Shown: positions 28,238 through 37,702 of the stretch, piece by piece
Layout: each line of letters begins with the position of its first letter
Position numbering within the stretch: the stretch's first letter is position 1
The notes under the pieces: generated by a model
The model's input: the letters and a program-made list of their open reading frames with translations, nothing else
What the model was told of the DNA's origin: nothing
The model's database searches: none
Made by a program: the position numbers and the translations under genes
NCBI RefSeq assembly: GCF_040833995.1
Contig: NZ_CP162137.1
Span: 2,650,001 to 2,714,000 of the forward strand
Direction of reading: 5' to 3'
Origin: Leptospira sp. WS58.C1
GTDB taxonomy: Bacteria > Spirochaetota > Leptospiria > Leptospirales > Leptospiraceae
Length of the DNA: 64,000 nucleotides

Positions 28238-28741
28238 TTAGCCTTCCGCCTGCTCCAATCTGTACAATTTTCCAAGGACCCAGAAGAAAATAGGAGCGAT
28301 CGCTCCATTAAAGATCGACGTACTGATGATGGAGTAATTTAGATTTTCATGAAAGAATAAGGAAAATAGGAAATAAGAAGCGATCCTGGAAATCAACGTT
28401 ACAATAAGAGAATATAACATTATGGAAATCTGATTTTCGTGATAAGCAGGTCTTGCGAACTTTCCGACGAGGTATCCCATGATACAGAACGTGAGAGAGT
28501 GAAGCCCTATCTTATAGGTAACTACATTTCCGACTATTTCTCCCCCTAAACCTGAATCCGAAAGTAATCCACCGAAAAATCCGATCCAGATCCCAGCCAT
28601 TGTTCCTTTTCTAAGTGCAAAGAATAGAACAAAGATTACCATAAAGTCGGGCTTAAATCCGGAGATCTCGAATAGGTTTGTGCCGTTCAAGAAGTGAGAG
28701 ATCAAGATCCCGGCACCAATGACTATATATTCTAAGATCAT
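28238..28741 (-). CDS. mreD: Rod shape-determining membrane protein MreD
   Basis: A 167-residue polytopic protein with five hydrophobic segments (near residues 3-22, 31-50, 52-70, 78-98 and 133-158). The sequence [35 protein letters not shown] is the characteristic MreD core. It links MreC to the elongation complex in the inner membrane. The start ATG overlaps the mreC stop (TGATG), and mrdA begins one base after its own stop, consistent with a tightly coupled operon. Confidence 0.9.
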   Translation of the reverse strand: MILEYIVIGAGILISHFLNGTNLFEISGFKPDFMVIFVLFFALRKGTMAGIWIGFFGGLLSDSGLGGEIVGNVVTYKIGLHSLTFCIMGYLVGKFARPAYHENQISIMLYSLIVTLISRIASYFLFSLFFHENLNYSIISTSIFNGAIAPIFFWVLGKLYRLEQAEG

Positions 28742-29844
28742 CAGTTCGTTTCCTCGTCAGAGAATCCGGGGCCATTCCCTTCCGGTTTCTGGGTTTTAGG
28801 AGCTTCCACAGGTTTATTTCCGTTCGGAGTCGGTGCCTTAGGCTCCTTTTCTTCTTTAGGATAATTCAATTCACCAAAGTACGGATTTTCGATATTGATA
28901 TTCTGTCCTTCCGGCCAGGTCTCCGCCCATTTTTCGGGAAGTTTCATGAGAATTGTAACCGACTCCAACATATCGAAACGAACAAAAGGTTTTAAGAATG
29001 CAGTCTTAAAACTTCCGTTGCGCGGACCTTCTTCCGTGATAATACCAACAGGAATTCCGGGCGGGAACATTCCGGAAGAACCGGAACTGTAAACAGGTTT
29101 GCCGATCTTACTTAAAGATTCGGTGTACTGGATCATCTCGCTTGGACCCATCGGATAATCTCCGAAAATCCTTGGATCGATGATGATACCGCTATCTATA
29201 TAATTCATCAAAGCTTCCATTCCTCTTCCGGAGTTTCCGGAAAGAGTGGCCCAAAGATTACTTTCCGGAATGGAAACACCCATACTAAAATTGGAATTGA
29301 TGATTGGCTGGACCACTGCGGATCCTCCGGTGACTGCGATCACCTTACCTACGAGAGCTTCTATAATTTCACCCTTTTGATTCACCGCTCTTGCAGTGAC
29401 AGGCATATAAGGTTTGATCCCAGCTTCGGAACCTTTATCTATAATGATCGTACGATAGATGGAATTCAATCGAACGGAAAGAACTTCCGCTTTGACCGTA
29501 GAATACTTTTGTTTCGTATTAAAACGTAATTCTCTTCTGAGACTTTCGTTCTCTCGGCTCACCCTTTCGAGATCTTGGGGAAGAAGTTTATAATCGTCTA
29601 TCGCAGCGACACAAGCATCCCTTTCCTGACGGACCGCTTCAAAAGATTCTAATTTAGTATAAGCTCCTTTAAAAAAGGAACCCACTCCGTCAATGGAACC
29701 GGAAACGGAATCTCCCACTCTCTGGAAACTTGCGATCCCTCTAACAAAAACGTTACTCTTAAAAGTCAGGGAAAGAAGCGAGAATACGATACAGAATAAA
29801 AGGGAAACGGTTTCCTTACTTTTATTAACTTGAAGCCAAAGCAT
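28741..29844 (-). CDS. mreC: Rod shape-determining protein MreC
   Basis: A 367-residue bitopic protein: N-terminal helix (about residues 12-30), a coiled coil ([17 protein letters not shown], about 85-105), and the beta-domain core ([46 protein letters not shown]). The C-terminal about 40 residues are proline-, lysine- and glutamate-rich and look disordered, longer than in many species. MreC scaffolds PBP2 and RodA in the periplasm. It is followed by mreD with a one-base overlap and preceded by mreB after a 50-base gap. Confidence 0.92.
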   Translation of the reverse strand: MLWLQVNKSKETVSLLFCIVFSLLSLTFKSNVFVRGIASFQRVGDSVSGSIDGVGSFFKGAYTKLESFEAVRQERDACVAAIDDYKLLPQDLERVSRENESLRRELRFNTKQKYSTVKAEVLSVRLNSIYRTIIIDKGSEAGIKPYMPVTARAVNQKGEIIEALVGKVIAVTGGSAVVQPIINSNFSMGVSIPESNLWATLSGNSGRGMEALMNYIDSGIIIDPRIFGDYPMGPSEMIQYTESLSKIGKPVYSSGSSGMFPPGIPVGIITEEGPRNGSFKTAFLKPFVRFDMLESVTILMKLPEKWAETWPEGQNINIENPYFGELNYPKEEKEPKAPTPNGNKPVEAPKTQKPEGNGPGFSDEETN

Positions 29845-29894
29845 AAAAAATTCCGTATCGGACTCCGACGATCAGCCGGAGACCGAGATCCGAA

Positions 29895-30917
29895 TTAACG
29901 GATCCCTGGTTTCAGATACTTAACTTCGTCCAAAAATTTTCCGGTCCCAAGCACTACACAAGTCAGAGGATTTTCCGCTCTGAACACAGGCACGCCGGTT
30001 TCTTTGGAAAGATAAGTTTCCAATCCGCGAAGAAGGCATCCTCCTCCGGTAAGAACAATCCCTCTTTCTACGATATCCGAAGCAAGTTCAGGTGGAGTTC
30101 TTTCCAGAACTCTTTTGATCCCGTCTAAAATTTCGTCAGTCGGTTCTTTGAGAGCCTTGCGGATCTCGTTGGATTCTAATTCCAGAGTACGAGGTAATCC
30201 GGAGATCGCATCCCTACCTTTTACTTCCATGGTCTCGGTTTTCTTTTCGGGGTACGCGTTACCGATAGTCAGTTTGATATCTTCCGCAGTTCTTTCTCCG
30301 ACGACCAGATTGTATTGGTTTCTTAAATATTTGATGATAGCATCATCGAACTCGTCTCCACCTGTTCTGATGGACTCGGCGATCACCATCCCGCCAAGAG
30401 AGATCACGGCGATCTCTGTAGTTCCACCGCCGATATCCACGATCATGTTACCTGCAGGTTCGTTGATCGGAATATTTGCACCGATCGCGGCAGCCAATGC
30501 CTCGTCGATCAAGAAGATCTCTCTTGCTCCTGCTTGTTCTGCGGATTCGCGGACCGCACGTCTTTCCACCTCGGTGATCCCGGAAGGAACTCCGATCACG
30601 ATCCTTGGCTTTACGAAAGTGGTTCTGTTATGGACTTTTGCAATAAAGTAGCGGATCATTTTTTCCACAGTTTCGAAGTCCGCGATCACCCCGTCTTTCA
30701 TAGGACGGATCGCTACGATCTCGCCGGGAGTACGTCCCAACATTCTTTTAGCTTCCTGGCCTACTGCGAGCACTTTGCCCGTAGCTGCGTGGACCGCTAC
30801 TACGGAAGGCTCGGAAAGAACGATACCTTGCCCTTTTACATGGACGAGAGTGTTTGCGGTTCCGAGGTCGATTCCCATATCGTTGGAAAATAATCCGTAT
30901 AGCTTATCGAATATCAT
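29895..30917 (-). CDS. mreB: Actin-like cell shape protein MreB
   Basis: A 340-residue cytoplasmic actin homologue that organises side-wall synthesis beneath the inner membrane. Phosphate-binding motifs are intact: DLGTANTLV (about 17-25), the connect/phosphate-2 block [20 protein letters not shown] and the adenosine motif [23 protein letters not shown] and [12 protein letters not shown] are also standard. Length is normal. It heads the operon mreB-mreC-mreD-mrdA-rodA, and the 188-base gap to the divergent ppx-like gene holds its promoter. Confidence 0.97.
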   Translation of the reverse strand: MIFDKLYGLFSNDMGIDLGTANTLVHVKGQGIVLSEPSVVAVHAATGKVLAVGQEAKRMLGRTPGEIVAIRPMKDGVIADFETVEKMIRYFIAKVHNRTTFVKPRIVIGVPSGITEVERRAVRESAEQAGAREIFLIDEALAAAIGANIPINEPAGNMIVDIGGGTTEIAVISLGGMVIAESIRTGGDEFDDAIIKYLRNQYNLVVGERTAEDIKLTIGNAYPEKKTETMEVKGRDAISGLPRTLELESNEIRKALKEPTDEILDGIKRVLERTPPELASDIVERGIVLTGGGCLLRGLETYLSKETGVPVFRAENPLTCVVLGTGKFLDEVKYLKPGIR

Positions 30918-31105
30918 TTCTATCCTTTGCTGCCAGAAGGCTGGTTGATCTTATTTATTATCTGCAGAATCGGCGAAAATCTCTAGGATTTTACGGTCGC
31001 GATCCAATTCAATATTTCCGGCCCGATCCTCCGGGGCAATTCCAAAACAAAAAAAACGAAAAACAAATTGGAACCCATTGTGACCTCCATAAACTTGGGG
31101 AACTT

Positions 31106-32659
31106 ATGGTCCGGGAAAACACCCTAGCTGCCATCGATCTAGGCACAAACTCCTTTCACATGATTATCGTCCGGGTCCGAGAAAACGGGACCTTTGAAGC
31201 AATCGCCAGAGAGAAGGAGAACGTACGTCTCGGAAGCGGTTTAGAAGAAGGAGGCGAGATCGACCCTCCCGCATTTAGGCGTGCAATCGAGTGTTTAAAG
31301 CGTTTTAAGATGCTCGCAGATAACTCAAAAGCGGAGATCAGAGCAGTTGCTACATCTGCAATGAGAGAAGCCTCCAATCGTGCAGAATTCCAGGCCGCCG
31401 CTTTAAAAGAAGCCGGGATCAAGATCGATGTCATCAGCGGATATGAAGAAGCCCGACTTATCTATTTCGGGGTCCTACAAGGTCTTCCTGTATTCGATAA
31501 AAAGGTCCTGCTTGTGGATATAGGCGGAGGAAGTACCGAAGTTTTAGTCGGATATCGAGGGGATATTTTATTCTCCAAAAGTTTCAAATTAGGAGCGATC
31601 CGACTCACCGAAAAATTCCTAAAATCCGAAACCTTGGACTCCTCTCAGATACGTAAATGTAAACTTTATGTGGAAGAGATCATTCTTCCTTTCCGAAAGA
31701 TCATCCGAGACCTAAAACCGGAAATGATCATAGGTTCCTCCGGAACAGTCCAAGCAACTGCCGGGATCATTCGGGCTTTCGAGGGAGAAACGGAAGAAAG
31801 ACCGTTAAATCATTATACATTCCAATCCTCCGAATTCAAACGTGCCAGGAATCTGATCTTAGAAGCGGATACTTCCAAAAAGAGAAGTAAGATCCCCGGT
31901 TTCGATTCGAAACGTTCCGATATCATCGTAGGCGGGATATTGATCCTGGACGAACTCTTTCAGTTACTTGATCTCCCGGAAATGACGGTTTCCGAGTTCG
32001 CGCTTAGGGAGGGATTAATCTACGATACGATCCGAAAATGGGAACATTTCCAGGATTTGGAACATTCCAAACATCTGGACGATATCCGCCAAAAGTCCAT
32101 TTTGAATCTTTTAGTTTCCTATACGAGGGACCAGGAATACGCCCGCCATGTAGCCAAACTGGCCTTGGATATATTCGATCAATTACAGTCGGTACATCGA
32201 TTGGGAAAGGAAGAAAGAGAATATTTGGAAGCTTCTTCCTTACTTCATGAGATAGGTTTATTCATTTCACATTCGGCCTATCATAAACACAGTTATTATC
32301 TGATCCGAAACTCGGAGGCTATGCTCGGCTTTACCTGGGGAGAAATAGAGATCATAGCGCTCACAGCAAGATACCATCGTAAAAGTTCCCCCAAATCCAA
32401 ACATAGAGAATTCCAAAGAGTGAGTCCAAAAGAACAGGAGATCGTCGAAAAACTTTCCGCAATTTTACGAATCGCAAGTGCATGCAATCGGAACAGACAG
32501 GGATTAATAGAAACGATCAAGTGCCAGATCCGAAAAAACCAAACGATTTTCACCTTGGTCACAAATCAAAATTACGATAAAAGTCTGGAACTTTGGGCCT
32601 GTGAAGAGCAGGCGGATGCATTCGAGTCCGCCTACGGAATGGTACCTTTATTTCAGTGA
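31106..32659 (+). CDS. Ppx/GppA exopolyphosphatase-type phosphatase
   Basis: A 517-residue protein of the ASKHA superfamily that hydrolyses polyphosphate and/or pppGpp. N-terminal ATPase-type motifs: [17 protein letters not shown] and [15 protein letters not shown]; catalytic-region blocks [17 protein letters not shown] and [14 protein letters not shown] follow. The C-terminal part (about 330-517) is an HD-like domain with [24 protein letters not shown] chose ATG at 31106 (GGGGAAC upstream), since an earlier frame would overlap the divergent mreB. A lipoprotein gene overlaps its stop by four bases. Confidence 0.88.
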   Translation: MVRENTLAAIDLGTNSFHMIIVRVRENGTFEAIAREKENVRLGSGLEEGGEIDPPAFRRAIECLKRFKMLADNSKAEIRAVATSAMREASNRAEFQAAALKEAGIKIDVISGYEEARLIYFGVLQGLPVFDKKVLLVDIGGGSTEVLVGYRGDILFSKSFKLGAIRLTEKFLKSETLDSSQIRKCKLYVEEIILPFRKIIRDLKPEMIIGSSGTVQATAGIIRAFEGETEERPLNHYTFQSSEFKRARNLILEADTSKKRSKIPGFDSKRSDIIVGGILILDELFQLLDLPEMTVSEFALREGLIYDTIRKWEHFQDLEHSKHLDDIRQKSILNLLVSYTRDQEYARHVAKLALDIFDQLQSVHRLGKEEREYLEASSLLHEIGLFISHSAYHKHSYYLIRNSEAMLGFTWGEIEIIALTARYHRKSSPKSKHREFQRVSPKEQEIVEKLSAILRIASACNRNRQGLIETIKCQIRKNQTIFTLVTNQNYDKSLELWACEEQADAFESAYGMVPLFQ

Positions 32660-33336
32660 ATAAATTTCGCTCTTTTCGCTATTTCTATTTTGCGGCCTTA
32701 GTTTTGATCCAATCTTCTTTCCTAAATTGTTTTACGGTTTTTCCTTATAAACAGGAAACGATAGATTCTCGCTTACTGGATAAAAAAGAAGAAGTGATCA
32801 TCTCTAATAAGGGCAGAATAGACTTCGAATTCCAAAACTTCGAGCTGGTATTAAAAATAGAAGGCGCCTCCTTCCAAGAAACAGTAGAAAAAAGAAAAAC
32901 CTTAGAAACCAAAAAAGTATTTTACGATTATAAGAAGACCGACGGATACAGACAACTGGACTCGGATGACAAACCATGGAATCGATATATTCTAGGAATG
33001 TTTGCAGACATCGGAGCTCTATTCGAATGGACTACGATCCCCTTTCGCACTATCTCAAGAAAAAAGGAACAAGAAACACTTTTCGAGAATATTATAAAAT
33101 CGGAAAAGATCAAAACTTTCGACCCGAAAGATCTGCAACTCATTCTAAGAGCGGAAAATACTGAGTTCTTCAACAAAAACCCTAACTCAGATACGATCCG
33201 TATCCCGCTCACAGAGATCCGAAAATTTTTTCCGAAAACAAATTCGATAGAAGCTCTACTCTACTACGAAAAAGAAAGGATAGAATACCAAAACATCCCG
33301 GTCGCAGAAGAGATCCGTAAGATGAAATTGAGATAG
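32656..33336 (+). CDS. Lipoprotein of unknown function
   Basis: A 226-residue product starting at GTG within the ppx-like stop (GTGA). The signal peptide ([17 protein letters not shown]) ends in a lipobox, with Cys25. The mature part contains an amphipathic beta-strand pattern ([18 protein letters not shown]), a short hydrophobic loop ([13 protein letters not shown]) and charged helices. No family recognised. The reading frame directly after its TAG stays open and protein-like for about 50 codons; see the remnant entry. Confidence 0.65.
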   Translation: MNKFRSFRYFYFAALVLIQSSFLNCFTVFPYKQETIDSRLLDKKEEVIISNKGRIDFEFQNFELVLKIEGASFQETVEKRKTLETKKVFYDYKKTDGYRQLDSDDKPWNRYILGMFADIGALFEWTTIPFRTISRKKEQETLFENIIKSEKIKTFDPKDLQLILRAENTEFFNKNPNSDTIRIPLTEIRKFFPKTNSIEALLYYEKERIEYQNIPVAEEIRKMKLR

Positions 33337-33510
33337 GTCCCTAAAGTTTCCCTCTATGTAGAAGCGGCTACCACTGTTGATTCGTATTATCCCAATTCCG
33401 AGGATCTAGCCAAAGCGTCCCAGATCGCTTGCGTCTTTTACAGGACCGATTTGTTCGAGCGCCAGGCCGCAGAATCTTTGGGACAATATCATATTGGCAA
33501 CTTTCATACT
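33337..33510 (+). pseudogene. Coding-looking remnant without a start
   Basis: In the same frame as the preceding lipoprotein, immediately after its TAG stop, there are about 55 codons with protein-like composition: VSLYVEAATTVDSYYPNSED, then LAKASQIACVFYRTDLFERQ, then AAESLGQYHIGNF. The first in-frame start (TTG, 33451) leaves most of this out. It could be the 3' remnant of a lost gene, or an extension of the lipoprotein cut by a recent nonsense change. I recognise no family. It then runs into the convergent mddA-like gene. Confidence 0.35.
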
Positions 33511-34283
33511 TTTTTCTCCGATTTCATCCTTTGTTTTAATGTGAAAGAGGGTAAAAACATGGGAACCTCATGTTTATATTGGATATACTTTTCTCCGAAA
33601 GTCCGGACCAGATCCCTTTCTTCAAAAAATGTCCCGATGACGATATAAAGAGTCATACCTGTGGATAAAATCAAATGACCCAGATCCATTAAAGGTGTAC
33701 TCCATAGAACTAAGATCATTCCGAACATCATCGGATGACGTACCAATCTATAAAGTGACGGCGAAACAAATTCGGAATTATGTGATTCGGTTTTCTTCAG
33801 ATAATTCCAGGCCTGCTTCAATCCGAAAAGTTCGAAATGATCTATTAAAAAAGTCGAGACAACGGCCAAAATAAGCCCTATTATAAAAATCGAATATGTT
33901 GCGTACATTCCGAAATCGTTCTTAATATTCCAAATTTCAAAACGGATCGGCTGCCAAAGGCACGAGAGAGCGATCAAGGCTACGCTAGCGATAAAAACGT
34001 AAAGACTCCGCTCAATCGGCAATGGTATTATTCTGCGACAATACTCTTTGAACCCGGCTCTTGCCATAACGCTATGAGGGATACCGAACATCGCTACTAA
34101 CGCAACGTCTAAACAGATCGACCCTATTAGCCCAAATTGAAATTCGAAGGTTAAAGCCTCTATGAATCTAGTGAGGTCGAGAAGACGAAAAACAAAAATT
34201 AACGTACTCAAAAGATACACCGTATAGGAAACGAGAGCGAATATCAAATAAAGAAATCGCGTAAATATATTATCAGCGGGCAA
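33504..34283 (-). CDS. Methanethiol S-methyltransferase-like membrane protein
   Basis: A 259-residue integral membrane protein with six or seven helices, related to the isoprenylcysteine methyltransferase/NnrU superfamily and closest in pattern to MddA. Seen: FGIPHSVMARAGFKEY, PIERSLYVFIASVALIALSCLWQP, FGLKQAWNYL, YRLVRHPMMFGMIL and the C-terminal FFEERDLVRTFGEKYIQYK. MddA makes dimethylsulfide from methanethiol using S-adenosylmethionine. The TTG start is well supported: GGAGG lies five bases upstream on the minus strand. A palindrome 15-32 bases before the start is shared with the divergent marR gene. Confidence 0.75.
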   Translation of the reverse strand: MPADNIFTRFLYLIFALVSYTVYLLSTLIFVFRLLDLTRFIEALTFEFQFGLIGSICLDVALVAMFGIPHSVMARAGFKEYCRRIIPLPIERSLYVFIASVALIALSCLWQPIRFEIWNIKNDFGMYATYSIFIIGLILAVVSTFLIDHFELFGLKQAWNYLKKTESHNSEFVSPSLYRLVRHPMMFGMILVLWSTPLMDLGHLILSTGMTLYIVIGTFFEERDLVRTFGEKYIQYKHEVPMFLPSFTLKQRMKSEKKV

Positions 34284-34297
34284 TTTTCCCTCCTAGA

Positions 34298-34315
34298 TGC
34301 TTGGGATCCAAAGCA
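34298..34315. promoter_or_regulatory. Operator candidate 1, mddA-like side
   Basis: TGCTTGGGATCCAAAGCA, an imperfectly symmetric inverted repeat (arms TGCTT/AAGCA). It differs at only two positions from the site at 34403-34420. It lies 15 bases upstream of the mddA-like TTG, overlapping or just before the ribosome binding region, a place where a bound MarR dimer would block transcription. Confidence 0.6.
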
Positions 34316-34395
34316 TTTTAAAAATTCTCAGGTAAGGTAAGAGACCGACAATCTGTGCAGTAAATCATAAATTTTAGAAATCTATTTATTAAATG

Positions 34396-34427
34396 CGAAA
34401 ATTGCTTGGTATTCAAAGCAATTTTCG
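34396..34427. promoter_or_regulatory. Operator candidate 2, marR side
   Basis: Perfect 12-base arms (CGAAAATTGCTT / AAGCAATTTTCG) around an 8-base centre. The core TGCTTGGTATTCAAAGCA (34403-34420) repeats the site at 34298 at 16 of 18 positions. It lies about 50 bases upstream of the MarR-type gene. Size and symmetry suit a MarR-family dimer. Confidence 0.65.
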
Positions 34428-34476
34428 ACAAACATAGGACTTTTCCCTGAGAAAGGAAATGGAGGATGCGAGAAGA

Positions 34477-34893
34477 ATGAAACAAGATAGACTATTGGTC
34501 CTGATTACCGTGTTACGAGATCAAATTCTTGACGAAGTGAAAAGGGATTACGTACGTTTCGGGGTCACGAATATAACTCCGGCAATGGGAGCCGTTCTGT
34601 GCGCTCTCAAAGGGGATCGCCCGCAATCGATGAAAGAGATTGCTAGACAAATCTTTAGAGATCAATCTAGCGTTACCCCGTTAGTGCAAAAGCTGGTCGA
34701 CCTGAATCTTGCAATCCAAGAGCGCTCCTCCCTTGACGCACGAGAATCTCGGGTTCGGTTAACGATGTCCGGGAAAAATACACGTTTGAAAATAATTCGT
34801 GCAGGTAGGAAAATGAATGCTCGCCTGTATCGAGGCATGTCGGCTGTCGACCGAAAACAACTTATTACATTACTCGCCCAACTAAAAAAGTGA
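34477..34893 (+). CDS. MarR-family transcriptional regulator
   Basis: A 138-residue winged-helix dimeric repressor. The DNA-binding domain is PQSMKEIARQIFRDQSSVTPLVQKLVDLNLAIQERSSLDARESRVRLTMSG in outline (helix-turn-helix about 50-85, then the wing), and flanking helices form the dimer interface. ATG at 34477 has GGAGG 11 bases upstream; an in-frame ATG at 34459 is too close to its AAGG. It is divergent from the mddA-like gene. Two near-identical palindromes between them make autoregulation and control of the methyltransferase likely (inference). Confidence 0.85.
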   Translation: MKQDRLLVLITVLRDQILDEVKRDYVRFGVTNITPAMGAVLCALKGDRPQSMKEIARQIFRDQSSVTPLVQKLVDLNLAIQERSSLDARESRVRLTMSGKNTRLKIIRAGRKMNARLYRGMSAVDRKQLITLLAQLKK

Positions 34894-35170
34894 AAAAACT
34901 CTTAAAGAGACCCGAATACACGAATAGGAAACTCCGTGTTCTCCATACGAACTTTATCCTAATACTCTTCTATCTCCATCCGTTTCGGAGATCTGCGCCG
35001 TTTTTTCTATTAGAAATTCTGAAAGTTTTTTGCCTCCGAGTTAAGACCGGTAAAGGACGTGCACGACTCATTTTCGTTTCTCTTTTTCACTTAAATTAAA
35101 ACCAACACCGTGGCCATTACTACACAGATCAATATTTTATTTTCAACATAAGATAAGATTAAGTGATATC

Positions 35171-37264
35171 TTATTTTTGGTCCAAAGTGGAACGGATGCA
35201 GGAAAGGATCTCTGTTCCCAAATAAGGCTTTTGGATAAAATAACTTATCCCGAAATCTTTTAAGGCAAGTTTTAACTCAGGTTCCATAAACCCGCTTGCT
35301 AAAATTATCTTTACGTTATTATGAATCGCCCTGATTCTTTTGATCACTTCTTCTCCTCCGAACTTTGGAAGACCAAGATCAGTTAGTACCAAATCGATTT
35401 GCGAATGCCTCAATAGAAATTGTTCTACACCGTCCTCTCCGTCCGCAGCCAAATACACTTTGTAACCTTTGGACTCCAAAAGATCTCCCAACATATTTCG
35501 GAGAAGTTCTTCGTCCTCAATTACAAGAATACTTTCGTTGCCTCCTGAAAACTCGGATTCCGAAGAAATCGGTTTTATAATCACTTCCGATTTTTCCTTC
35601 GGTACAGGCAAGTATACGAAAAATGTCGTACCTTTTCCTAATTCGGAATCTACCTCTATCCAACCCTTGTGATTCTCTATCACACTGTAAGCCAATGCAA
35701 GCCCAAGCCCTGTCCCCTTGCCTATTTCTTTTGTTGTGAAGAATGGCTCAAAAATCCTTTGTTTTGTTTTTTCACTCATCCCACTTCCGGAATCCGAGAT
35801 CCTAAGGACTATATATTTTTCAGCCAAATTTTTCGAATATCCCGGCTTTAAATTCTCCTCCGCTGCAAGAAATGATTCCATATTTAGAATTCCACCGTCC
35901 GGCATTGCATCTCTGGCGTTCACACATAAATTTAGTAAAACCTGATGGATCTGATTGGCATCCGCCTTGATCCAAGGAAGATTTTTTTCGAAGTTTGTAA
36001 AAAGGCGGATATTTTTAGGAAAGGTCTGAGATATCAGTTTACTTATTTCTAATATGATATCGTTTATTTGAATAAGTTCTAGATTAAATTCCGTTTTTCT
36101 GGCGAATGTTAAAAGTTGCCTTACCAATGACGCACCTCTCTGGGTCGCCATATGCAAAGCCGCTATATGTTGAGAAAATTTTTCCGGGTTATTCCTATTA
36201 CTCTCTATCACGGAGGTATGACCCATGATGATGGAAAGTATATTATTAAAATCGTGGGCGATCCCGCTTGCTAAGGTGCCTAAACTTTCCAGTTTTTGGG
36301 CCTGTATAAGTTGCTCTTCCAGCTCTGCCCTTCTTTTTTCCACTTCCTTTAACTGGGATTCTTTCAATTTATGTTCGGTAATATCTTCTGCAATACCGGC
36401 AATCCGAACGGTTTCTCCCTTTTCATTCCTAACAGGAAATGCCTTGTCCCGGATCCATCGGATCTCTCCGTCCGGACGAACGATCCTGTATTCTTCCCTA
36501 TATTCTCCCGTTACCTGCTTTGTCTTTGCGCTATTATACACCCTGTCCCTATCATCCGGATGAATAGATTCAATCCAGGAGATCGGATTTTCAAAAAGAC
36601 TTTGCCTGGATCTTCCCCAAATCTGTTCGTATCCTTGGCTAATATACACCATCTCATTTTTAGAAAGACTGGTCATCCAAAACACTTCATGGATCGCATC
36701 CGTCAGTTCCTTGAATAACTCTTCACCTTCTCGGTTCAGCCTTTCGGCCCTTCTTCTTTCCTCTATTTCGTAACCTAACTCTTCACTCCTCTTTTGGAGT
36801 TCGAAATTTTTTTCCTCTAATTTTTCCACAAGTCGGTGATTATATTGTCGGAGTGGTGCGGAGTCTATGACCAATCTTTTGACATTACGCTCCGATCTAG
36901 GATTTTTGACTACGTTTGCTACCGTCTCTTCCAGTAACTTAAGACCGGCCGGCTTTTTCAAAAAAGCATCCGCTCCCAAATCAAAAGAAAGTTTTTCATC
37001 GGAATCGGATGTGTAGGTCGCAGTATATACGATAAACGGAATATGTTTGAACTTCTCATTCTGTCTTACCTGAGAACAGAATTGGTATCCGTCCATTTGG
37101 GGCATTAAAATATCGGAGATAATCAGATTCACTTCCGTATTTTCCAAAATCTCCAAAGCTTCTATTCCATTGGAAGCGGTGTAAATTTTTCGAGTTTCGC
37201 TTTCCAACTGGGCTGAAATTAATTTCCGATTTTGATAACTGTCGTCTACGATTAGAATAACCAT
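35171..37264 (-). CDS. Hybrid sensor histidine kinase (REC-PAS-HK-REC)
   Basis: A 697-residue cytoplasmic signalling protein. Order: receiver (VILIVDDSYQN, Asp in IISDILMPQMDG), a coiled linker, a PAS domain of PAS_3 type (YISQGYEQIWGRSRQSLFEN through RIAGIAEDITE), HisKA with GTLASGIAHDFNNIL (phospho-His), HATPase (DANQIHQVLLNLCVNARDAM, GSGTGLGLA-type G box [11 protein letters not shown]), and a C-terminal receiver (VIEDEELL, Asp in LVLTDLGLP). I chose the ATG at 37264, ten codons inside the first possible start, because it begins directly with the receiver strand. It lies 58 bases downstream of the single-domain receiver gene. Confidence 0.92.
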   Translation of the reverse strand: MVILIVDDSYQNRKLISAQLESETRKIYTASNGIEALEILENTEVNLIISDILMPQMDGYQFCSQVRQNEKFKHIPFIVYTATYTSDSDEKLSFDLGADAFLKKPAGLKLLEETVANVVKNPRSERNVKRLVIDSAPLRQYNHRLVEKLEEKNFELQKRSEELGYEIEERRRAERLNREGEELFKELTDAIHEVFWMTSLSKNEMVYISQGYEQIWGRSRQSLFENPISWIESIHPDDRDRVYNSAKTKQVTGEYREEYRIVRPDGEIRWIRDKAFPVRNEKGETVRIAGIAEDITEHKLKESQLKEVEKRRAELEEQLIQAQKLESLGTLASGIAHDFNNILSIIMGHTSVIESNRNNPEKFSQHIAALHMATQRGASLVRQLLTFARKTEFNLELIQINDIILEISKLISQTFPKNIRLFTNFEKNLPWIKADANQIHQVLLNLCVNARDAMPDGGILNMESFLAAEENLKPGYSKNLAEKYIVLRISDSGSGMSEKTKQRIFEPFFTTKEIGKGTGLGLALAYSVIENHKGWIEVDSELGKGTTFFVYLPVPKEKSEVIIKPISSESEFSGGNESILVIEDEELLRNMLGDLLESKGYKVYLAADGEDGVEQFLLRHSQIDLVLTDLGLPKFGGEEVIKRIRAIHNNVKIILASGFMEPELKLALKDFGISYFIQKPYLGTEILSCIRSTLDQK

Positions 37265-37322
37265 AAATTTTATGCCAAAAAACGGATTATGCAAAAGTAA
37301 GGGACGAAAAAAATCCTTTGGA

Positions 37323-37700
37323 TCACGGGTTTAAACCCTTGATAAAACCGTTTATTTGTTCCGTAAATTTCCTGGTATCGATCGGTTTCGTAATATAGCC
37401 GTCGCATCCGGCTCCGTAAGCTTTTTGTGCATCTCCTTTCATTGCAAAAGCGGTAACGGCTATGATAGGTATATTTTTCGTATTTTCTCTTTCTTTTAAC
37501 TGTCTAGTAAGCGTAAGCCCATCAACTCCAGGTAATTCTATGTCCATAAGAATTAGATCTAAAGGATAATTTTCTATGATCTGAAGCGCTTCTTCCGCGT
37601 TTTCCGCTTTTAAAACCTCATACTCGTCTAATTCCAATAATTCACAAATCAATTTGAGATTTACGATATTATCATCCACAACCAAAACTTTAGGTGGCAT
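37323..37700 (-). CDS. Single-domain CheY/DivK-like response regulator
   Basis: A 125-residue receiver without an output domain. VLVVDDNIVN holds the acidic pocket, the phosphoacceptor Asp is in LILMDIELPGVDGL, and IPIIAVTAFAMKGD and GYITKPID give the switch Thr and conserved Lys. This is the DivK type that relays phosphate between kinases or acts by protein contact. It sits two bases downstream of the PAS-PAS kinase and upstream of the hybrid kinase, so the three probably form one phosphorelay operon. Confidence 0.92.
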   Translation of the reverse strand: MPPKVLVVDDNIVNLKLICELLELDEYEVLKAENAEEALQIIENYPLDLILMDIELPGVDGLTLTRQLKERENTKNIPIIAVTAFAMKGDAQKAYGAGCDGYITKPIDTRKFTEQINGFIKGLNP

Positions 37701-37702
37701 AT

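Noticed and set aside
28237..28308. Earlier start for mrdA
   Set aside because: It overlaps mreD; the ATG at 28236 has a GGAAGG and follows the mreD stop by one base.
30854..31105. Upstream extension of the Ppx/GppA protein
   Set aside because: It would overlap the divergent mreB gene and add 84 residues outside the conserved domain.
34890..35099. 69-codon frame overlapping the marR stop (GTGA)
   Set aside because: The overlap looks tempting, but the product is of chance-like composition and no ribosome binding site is present.
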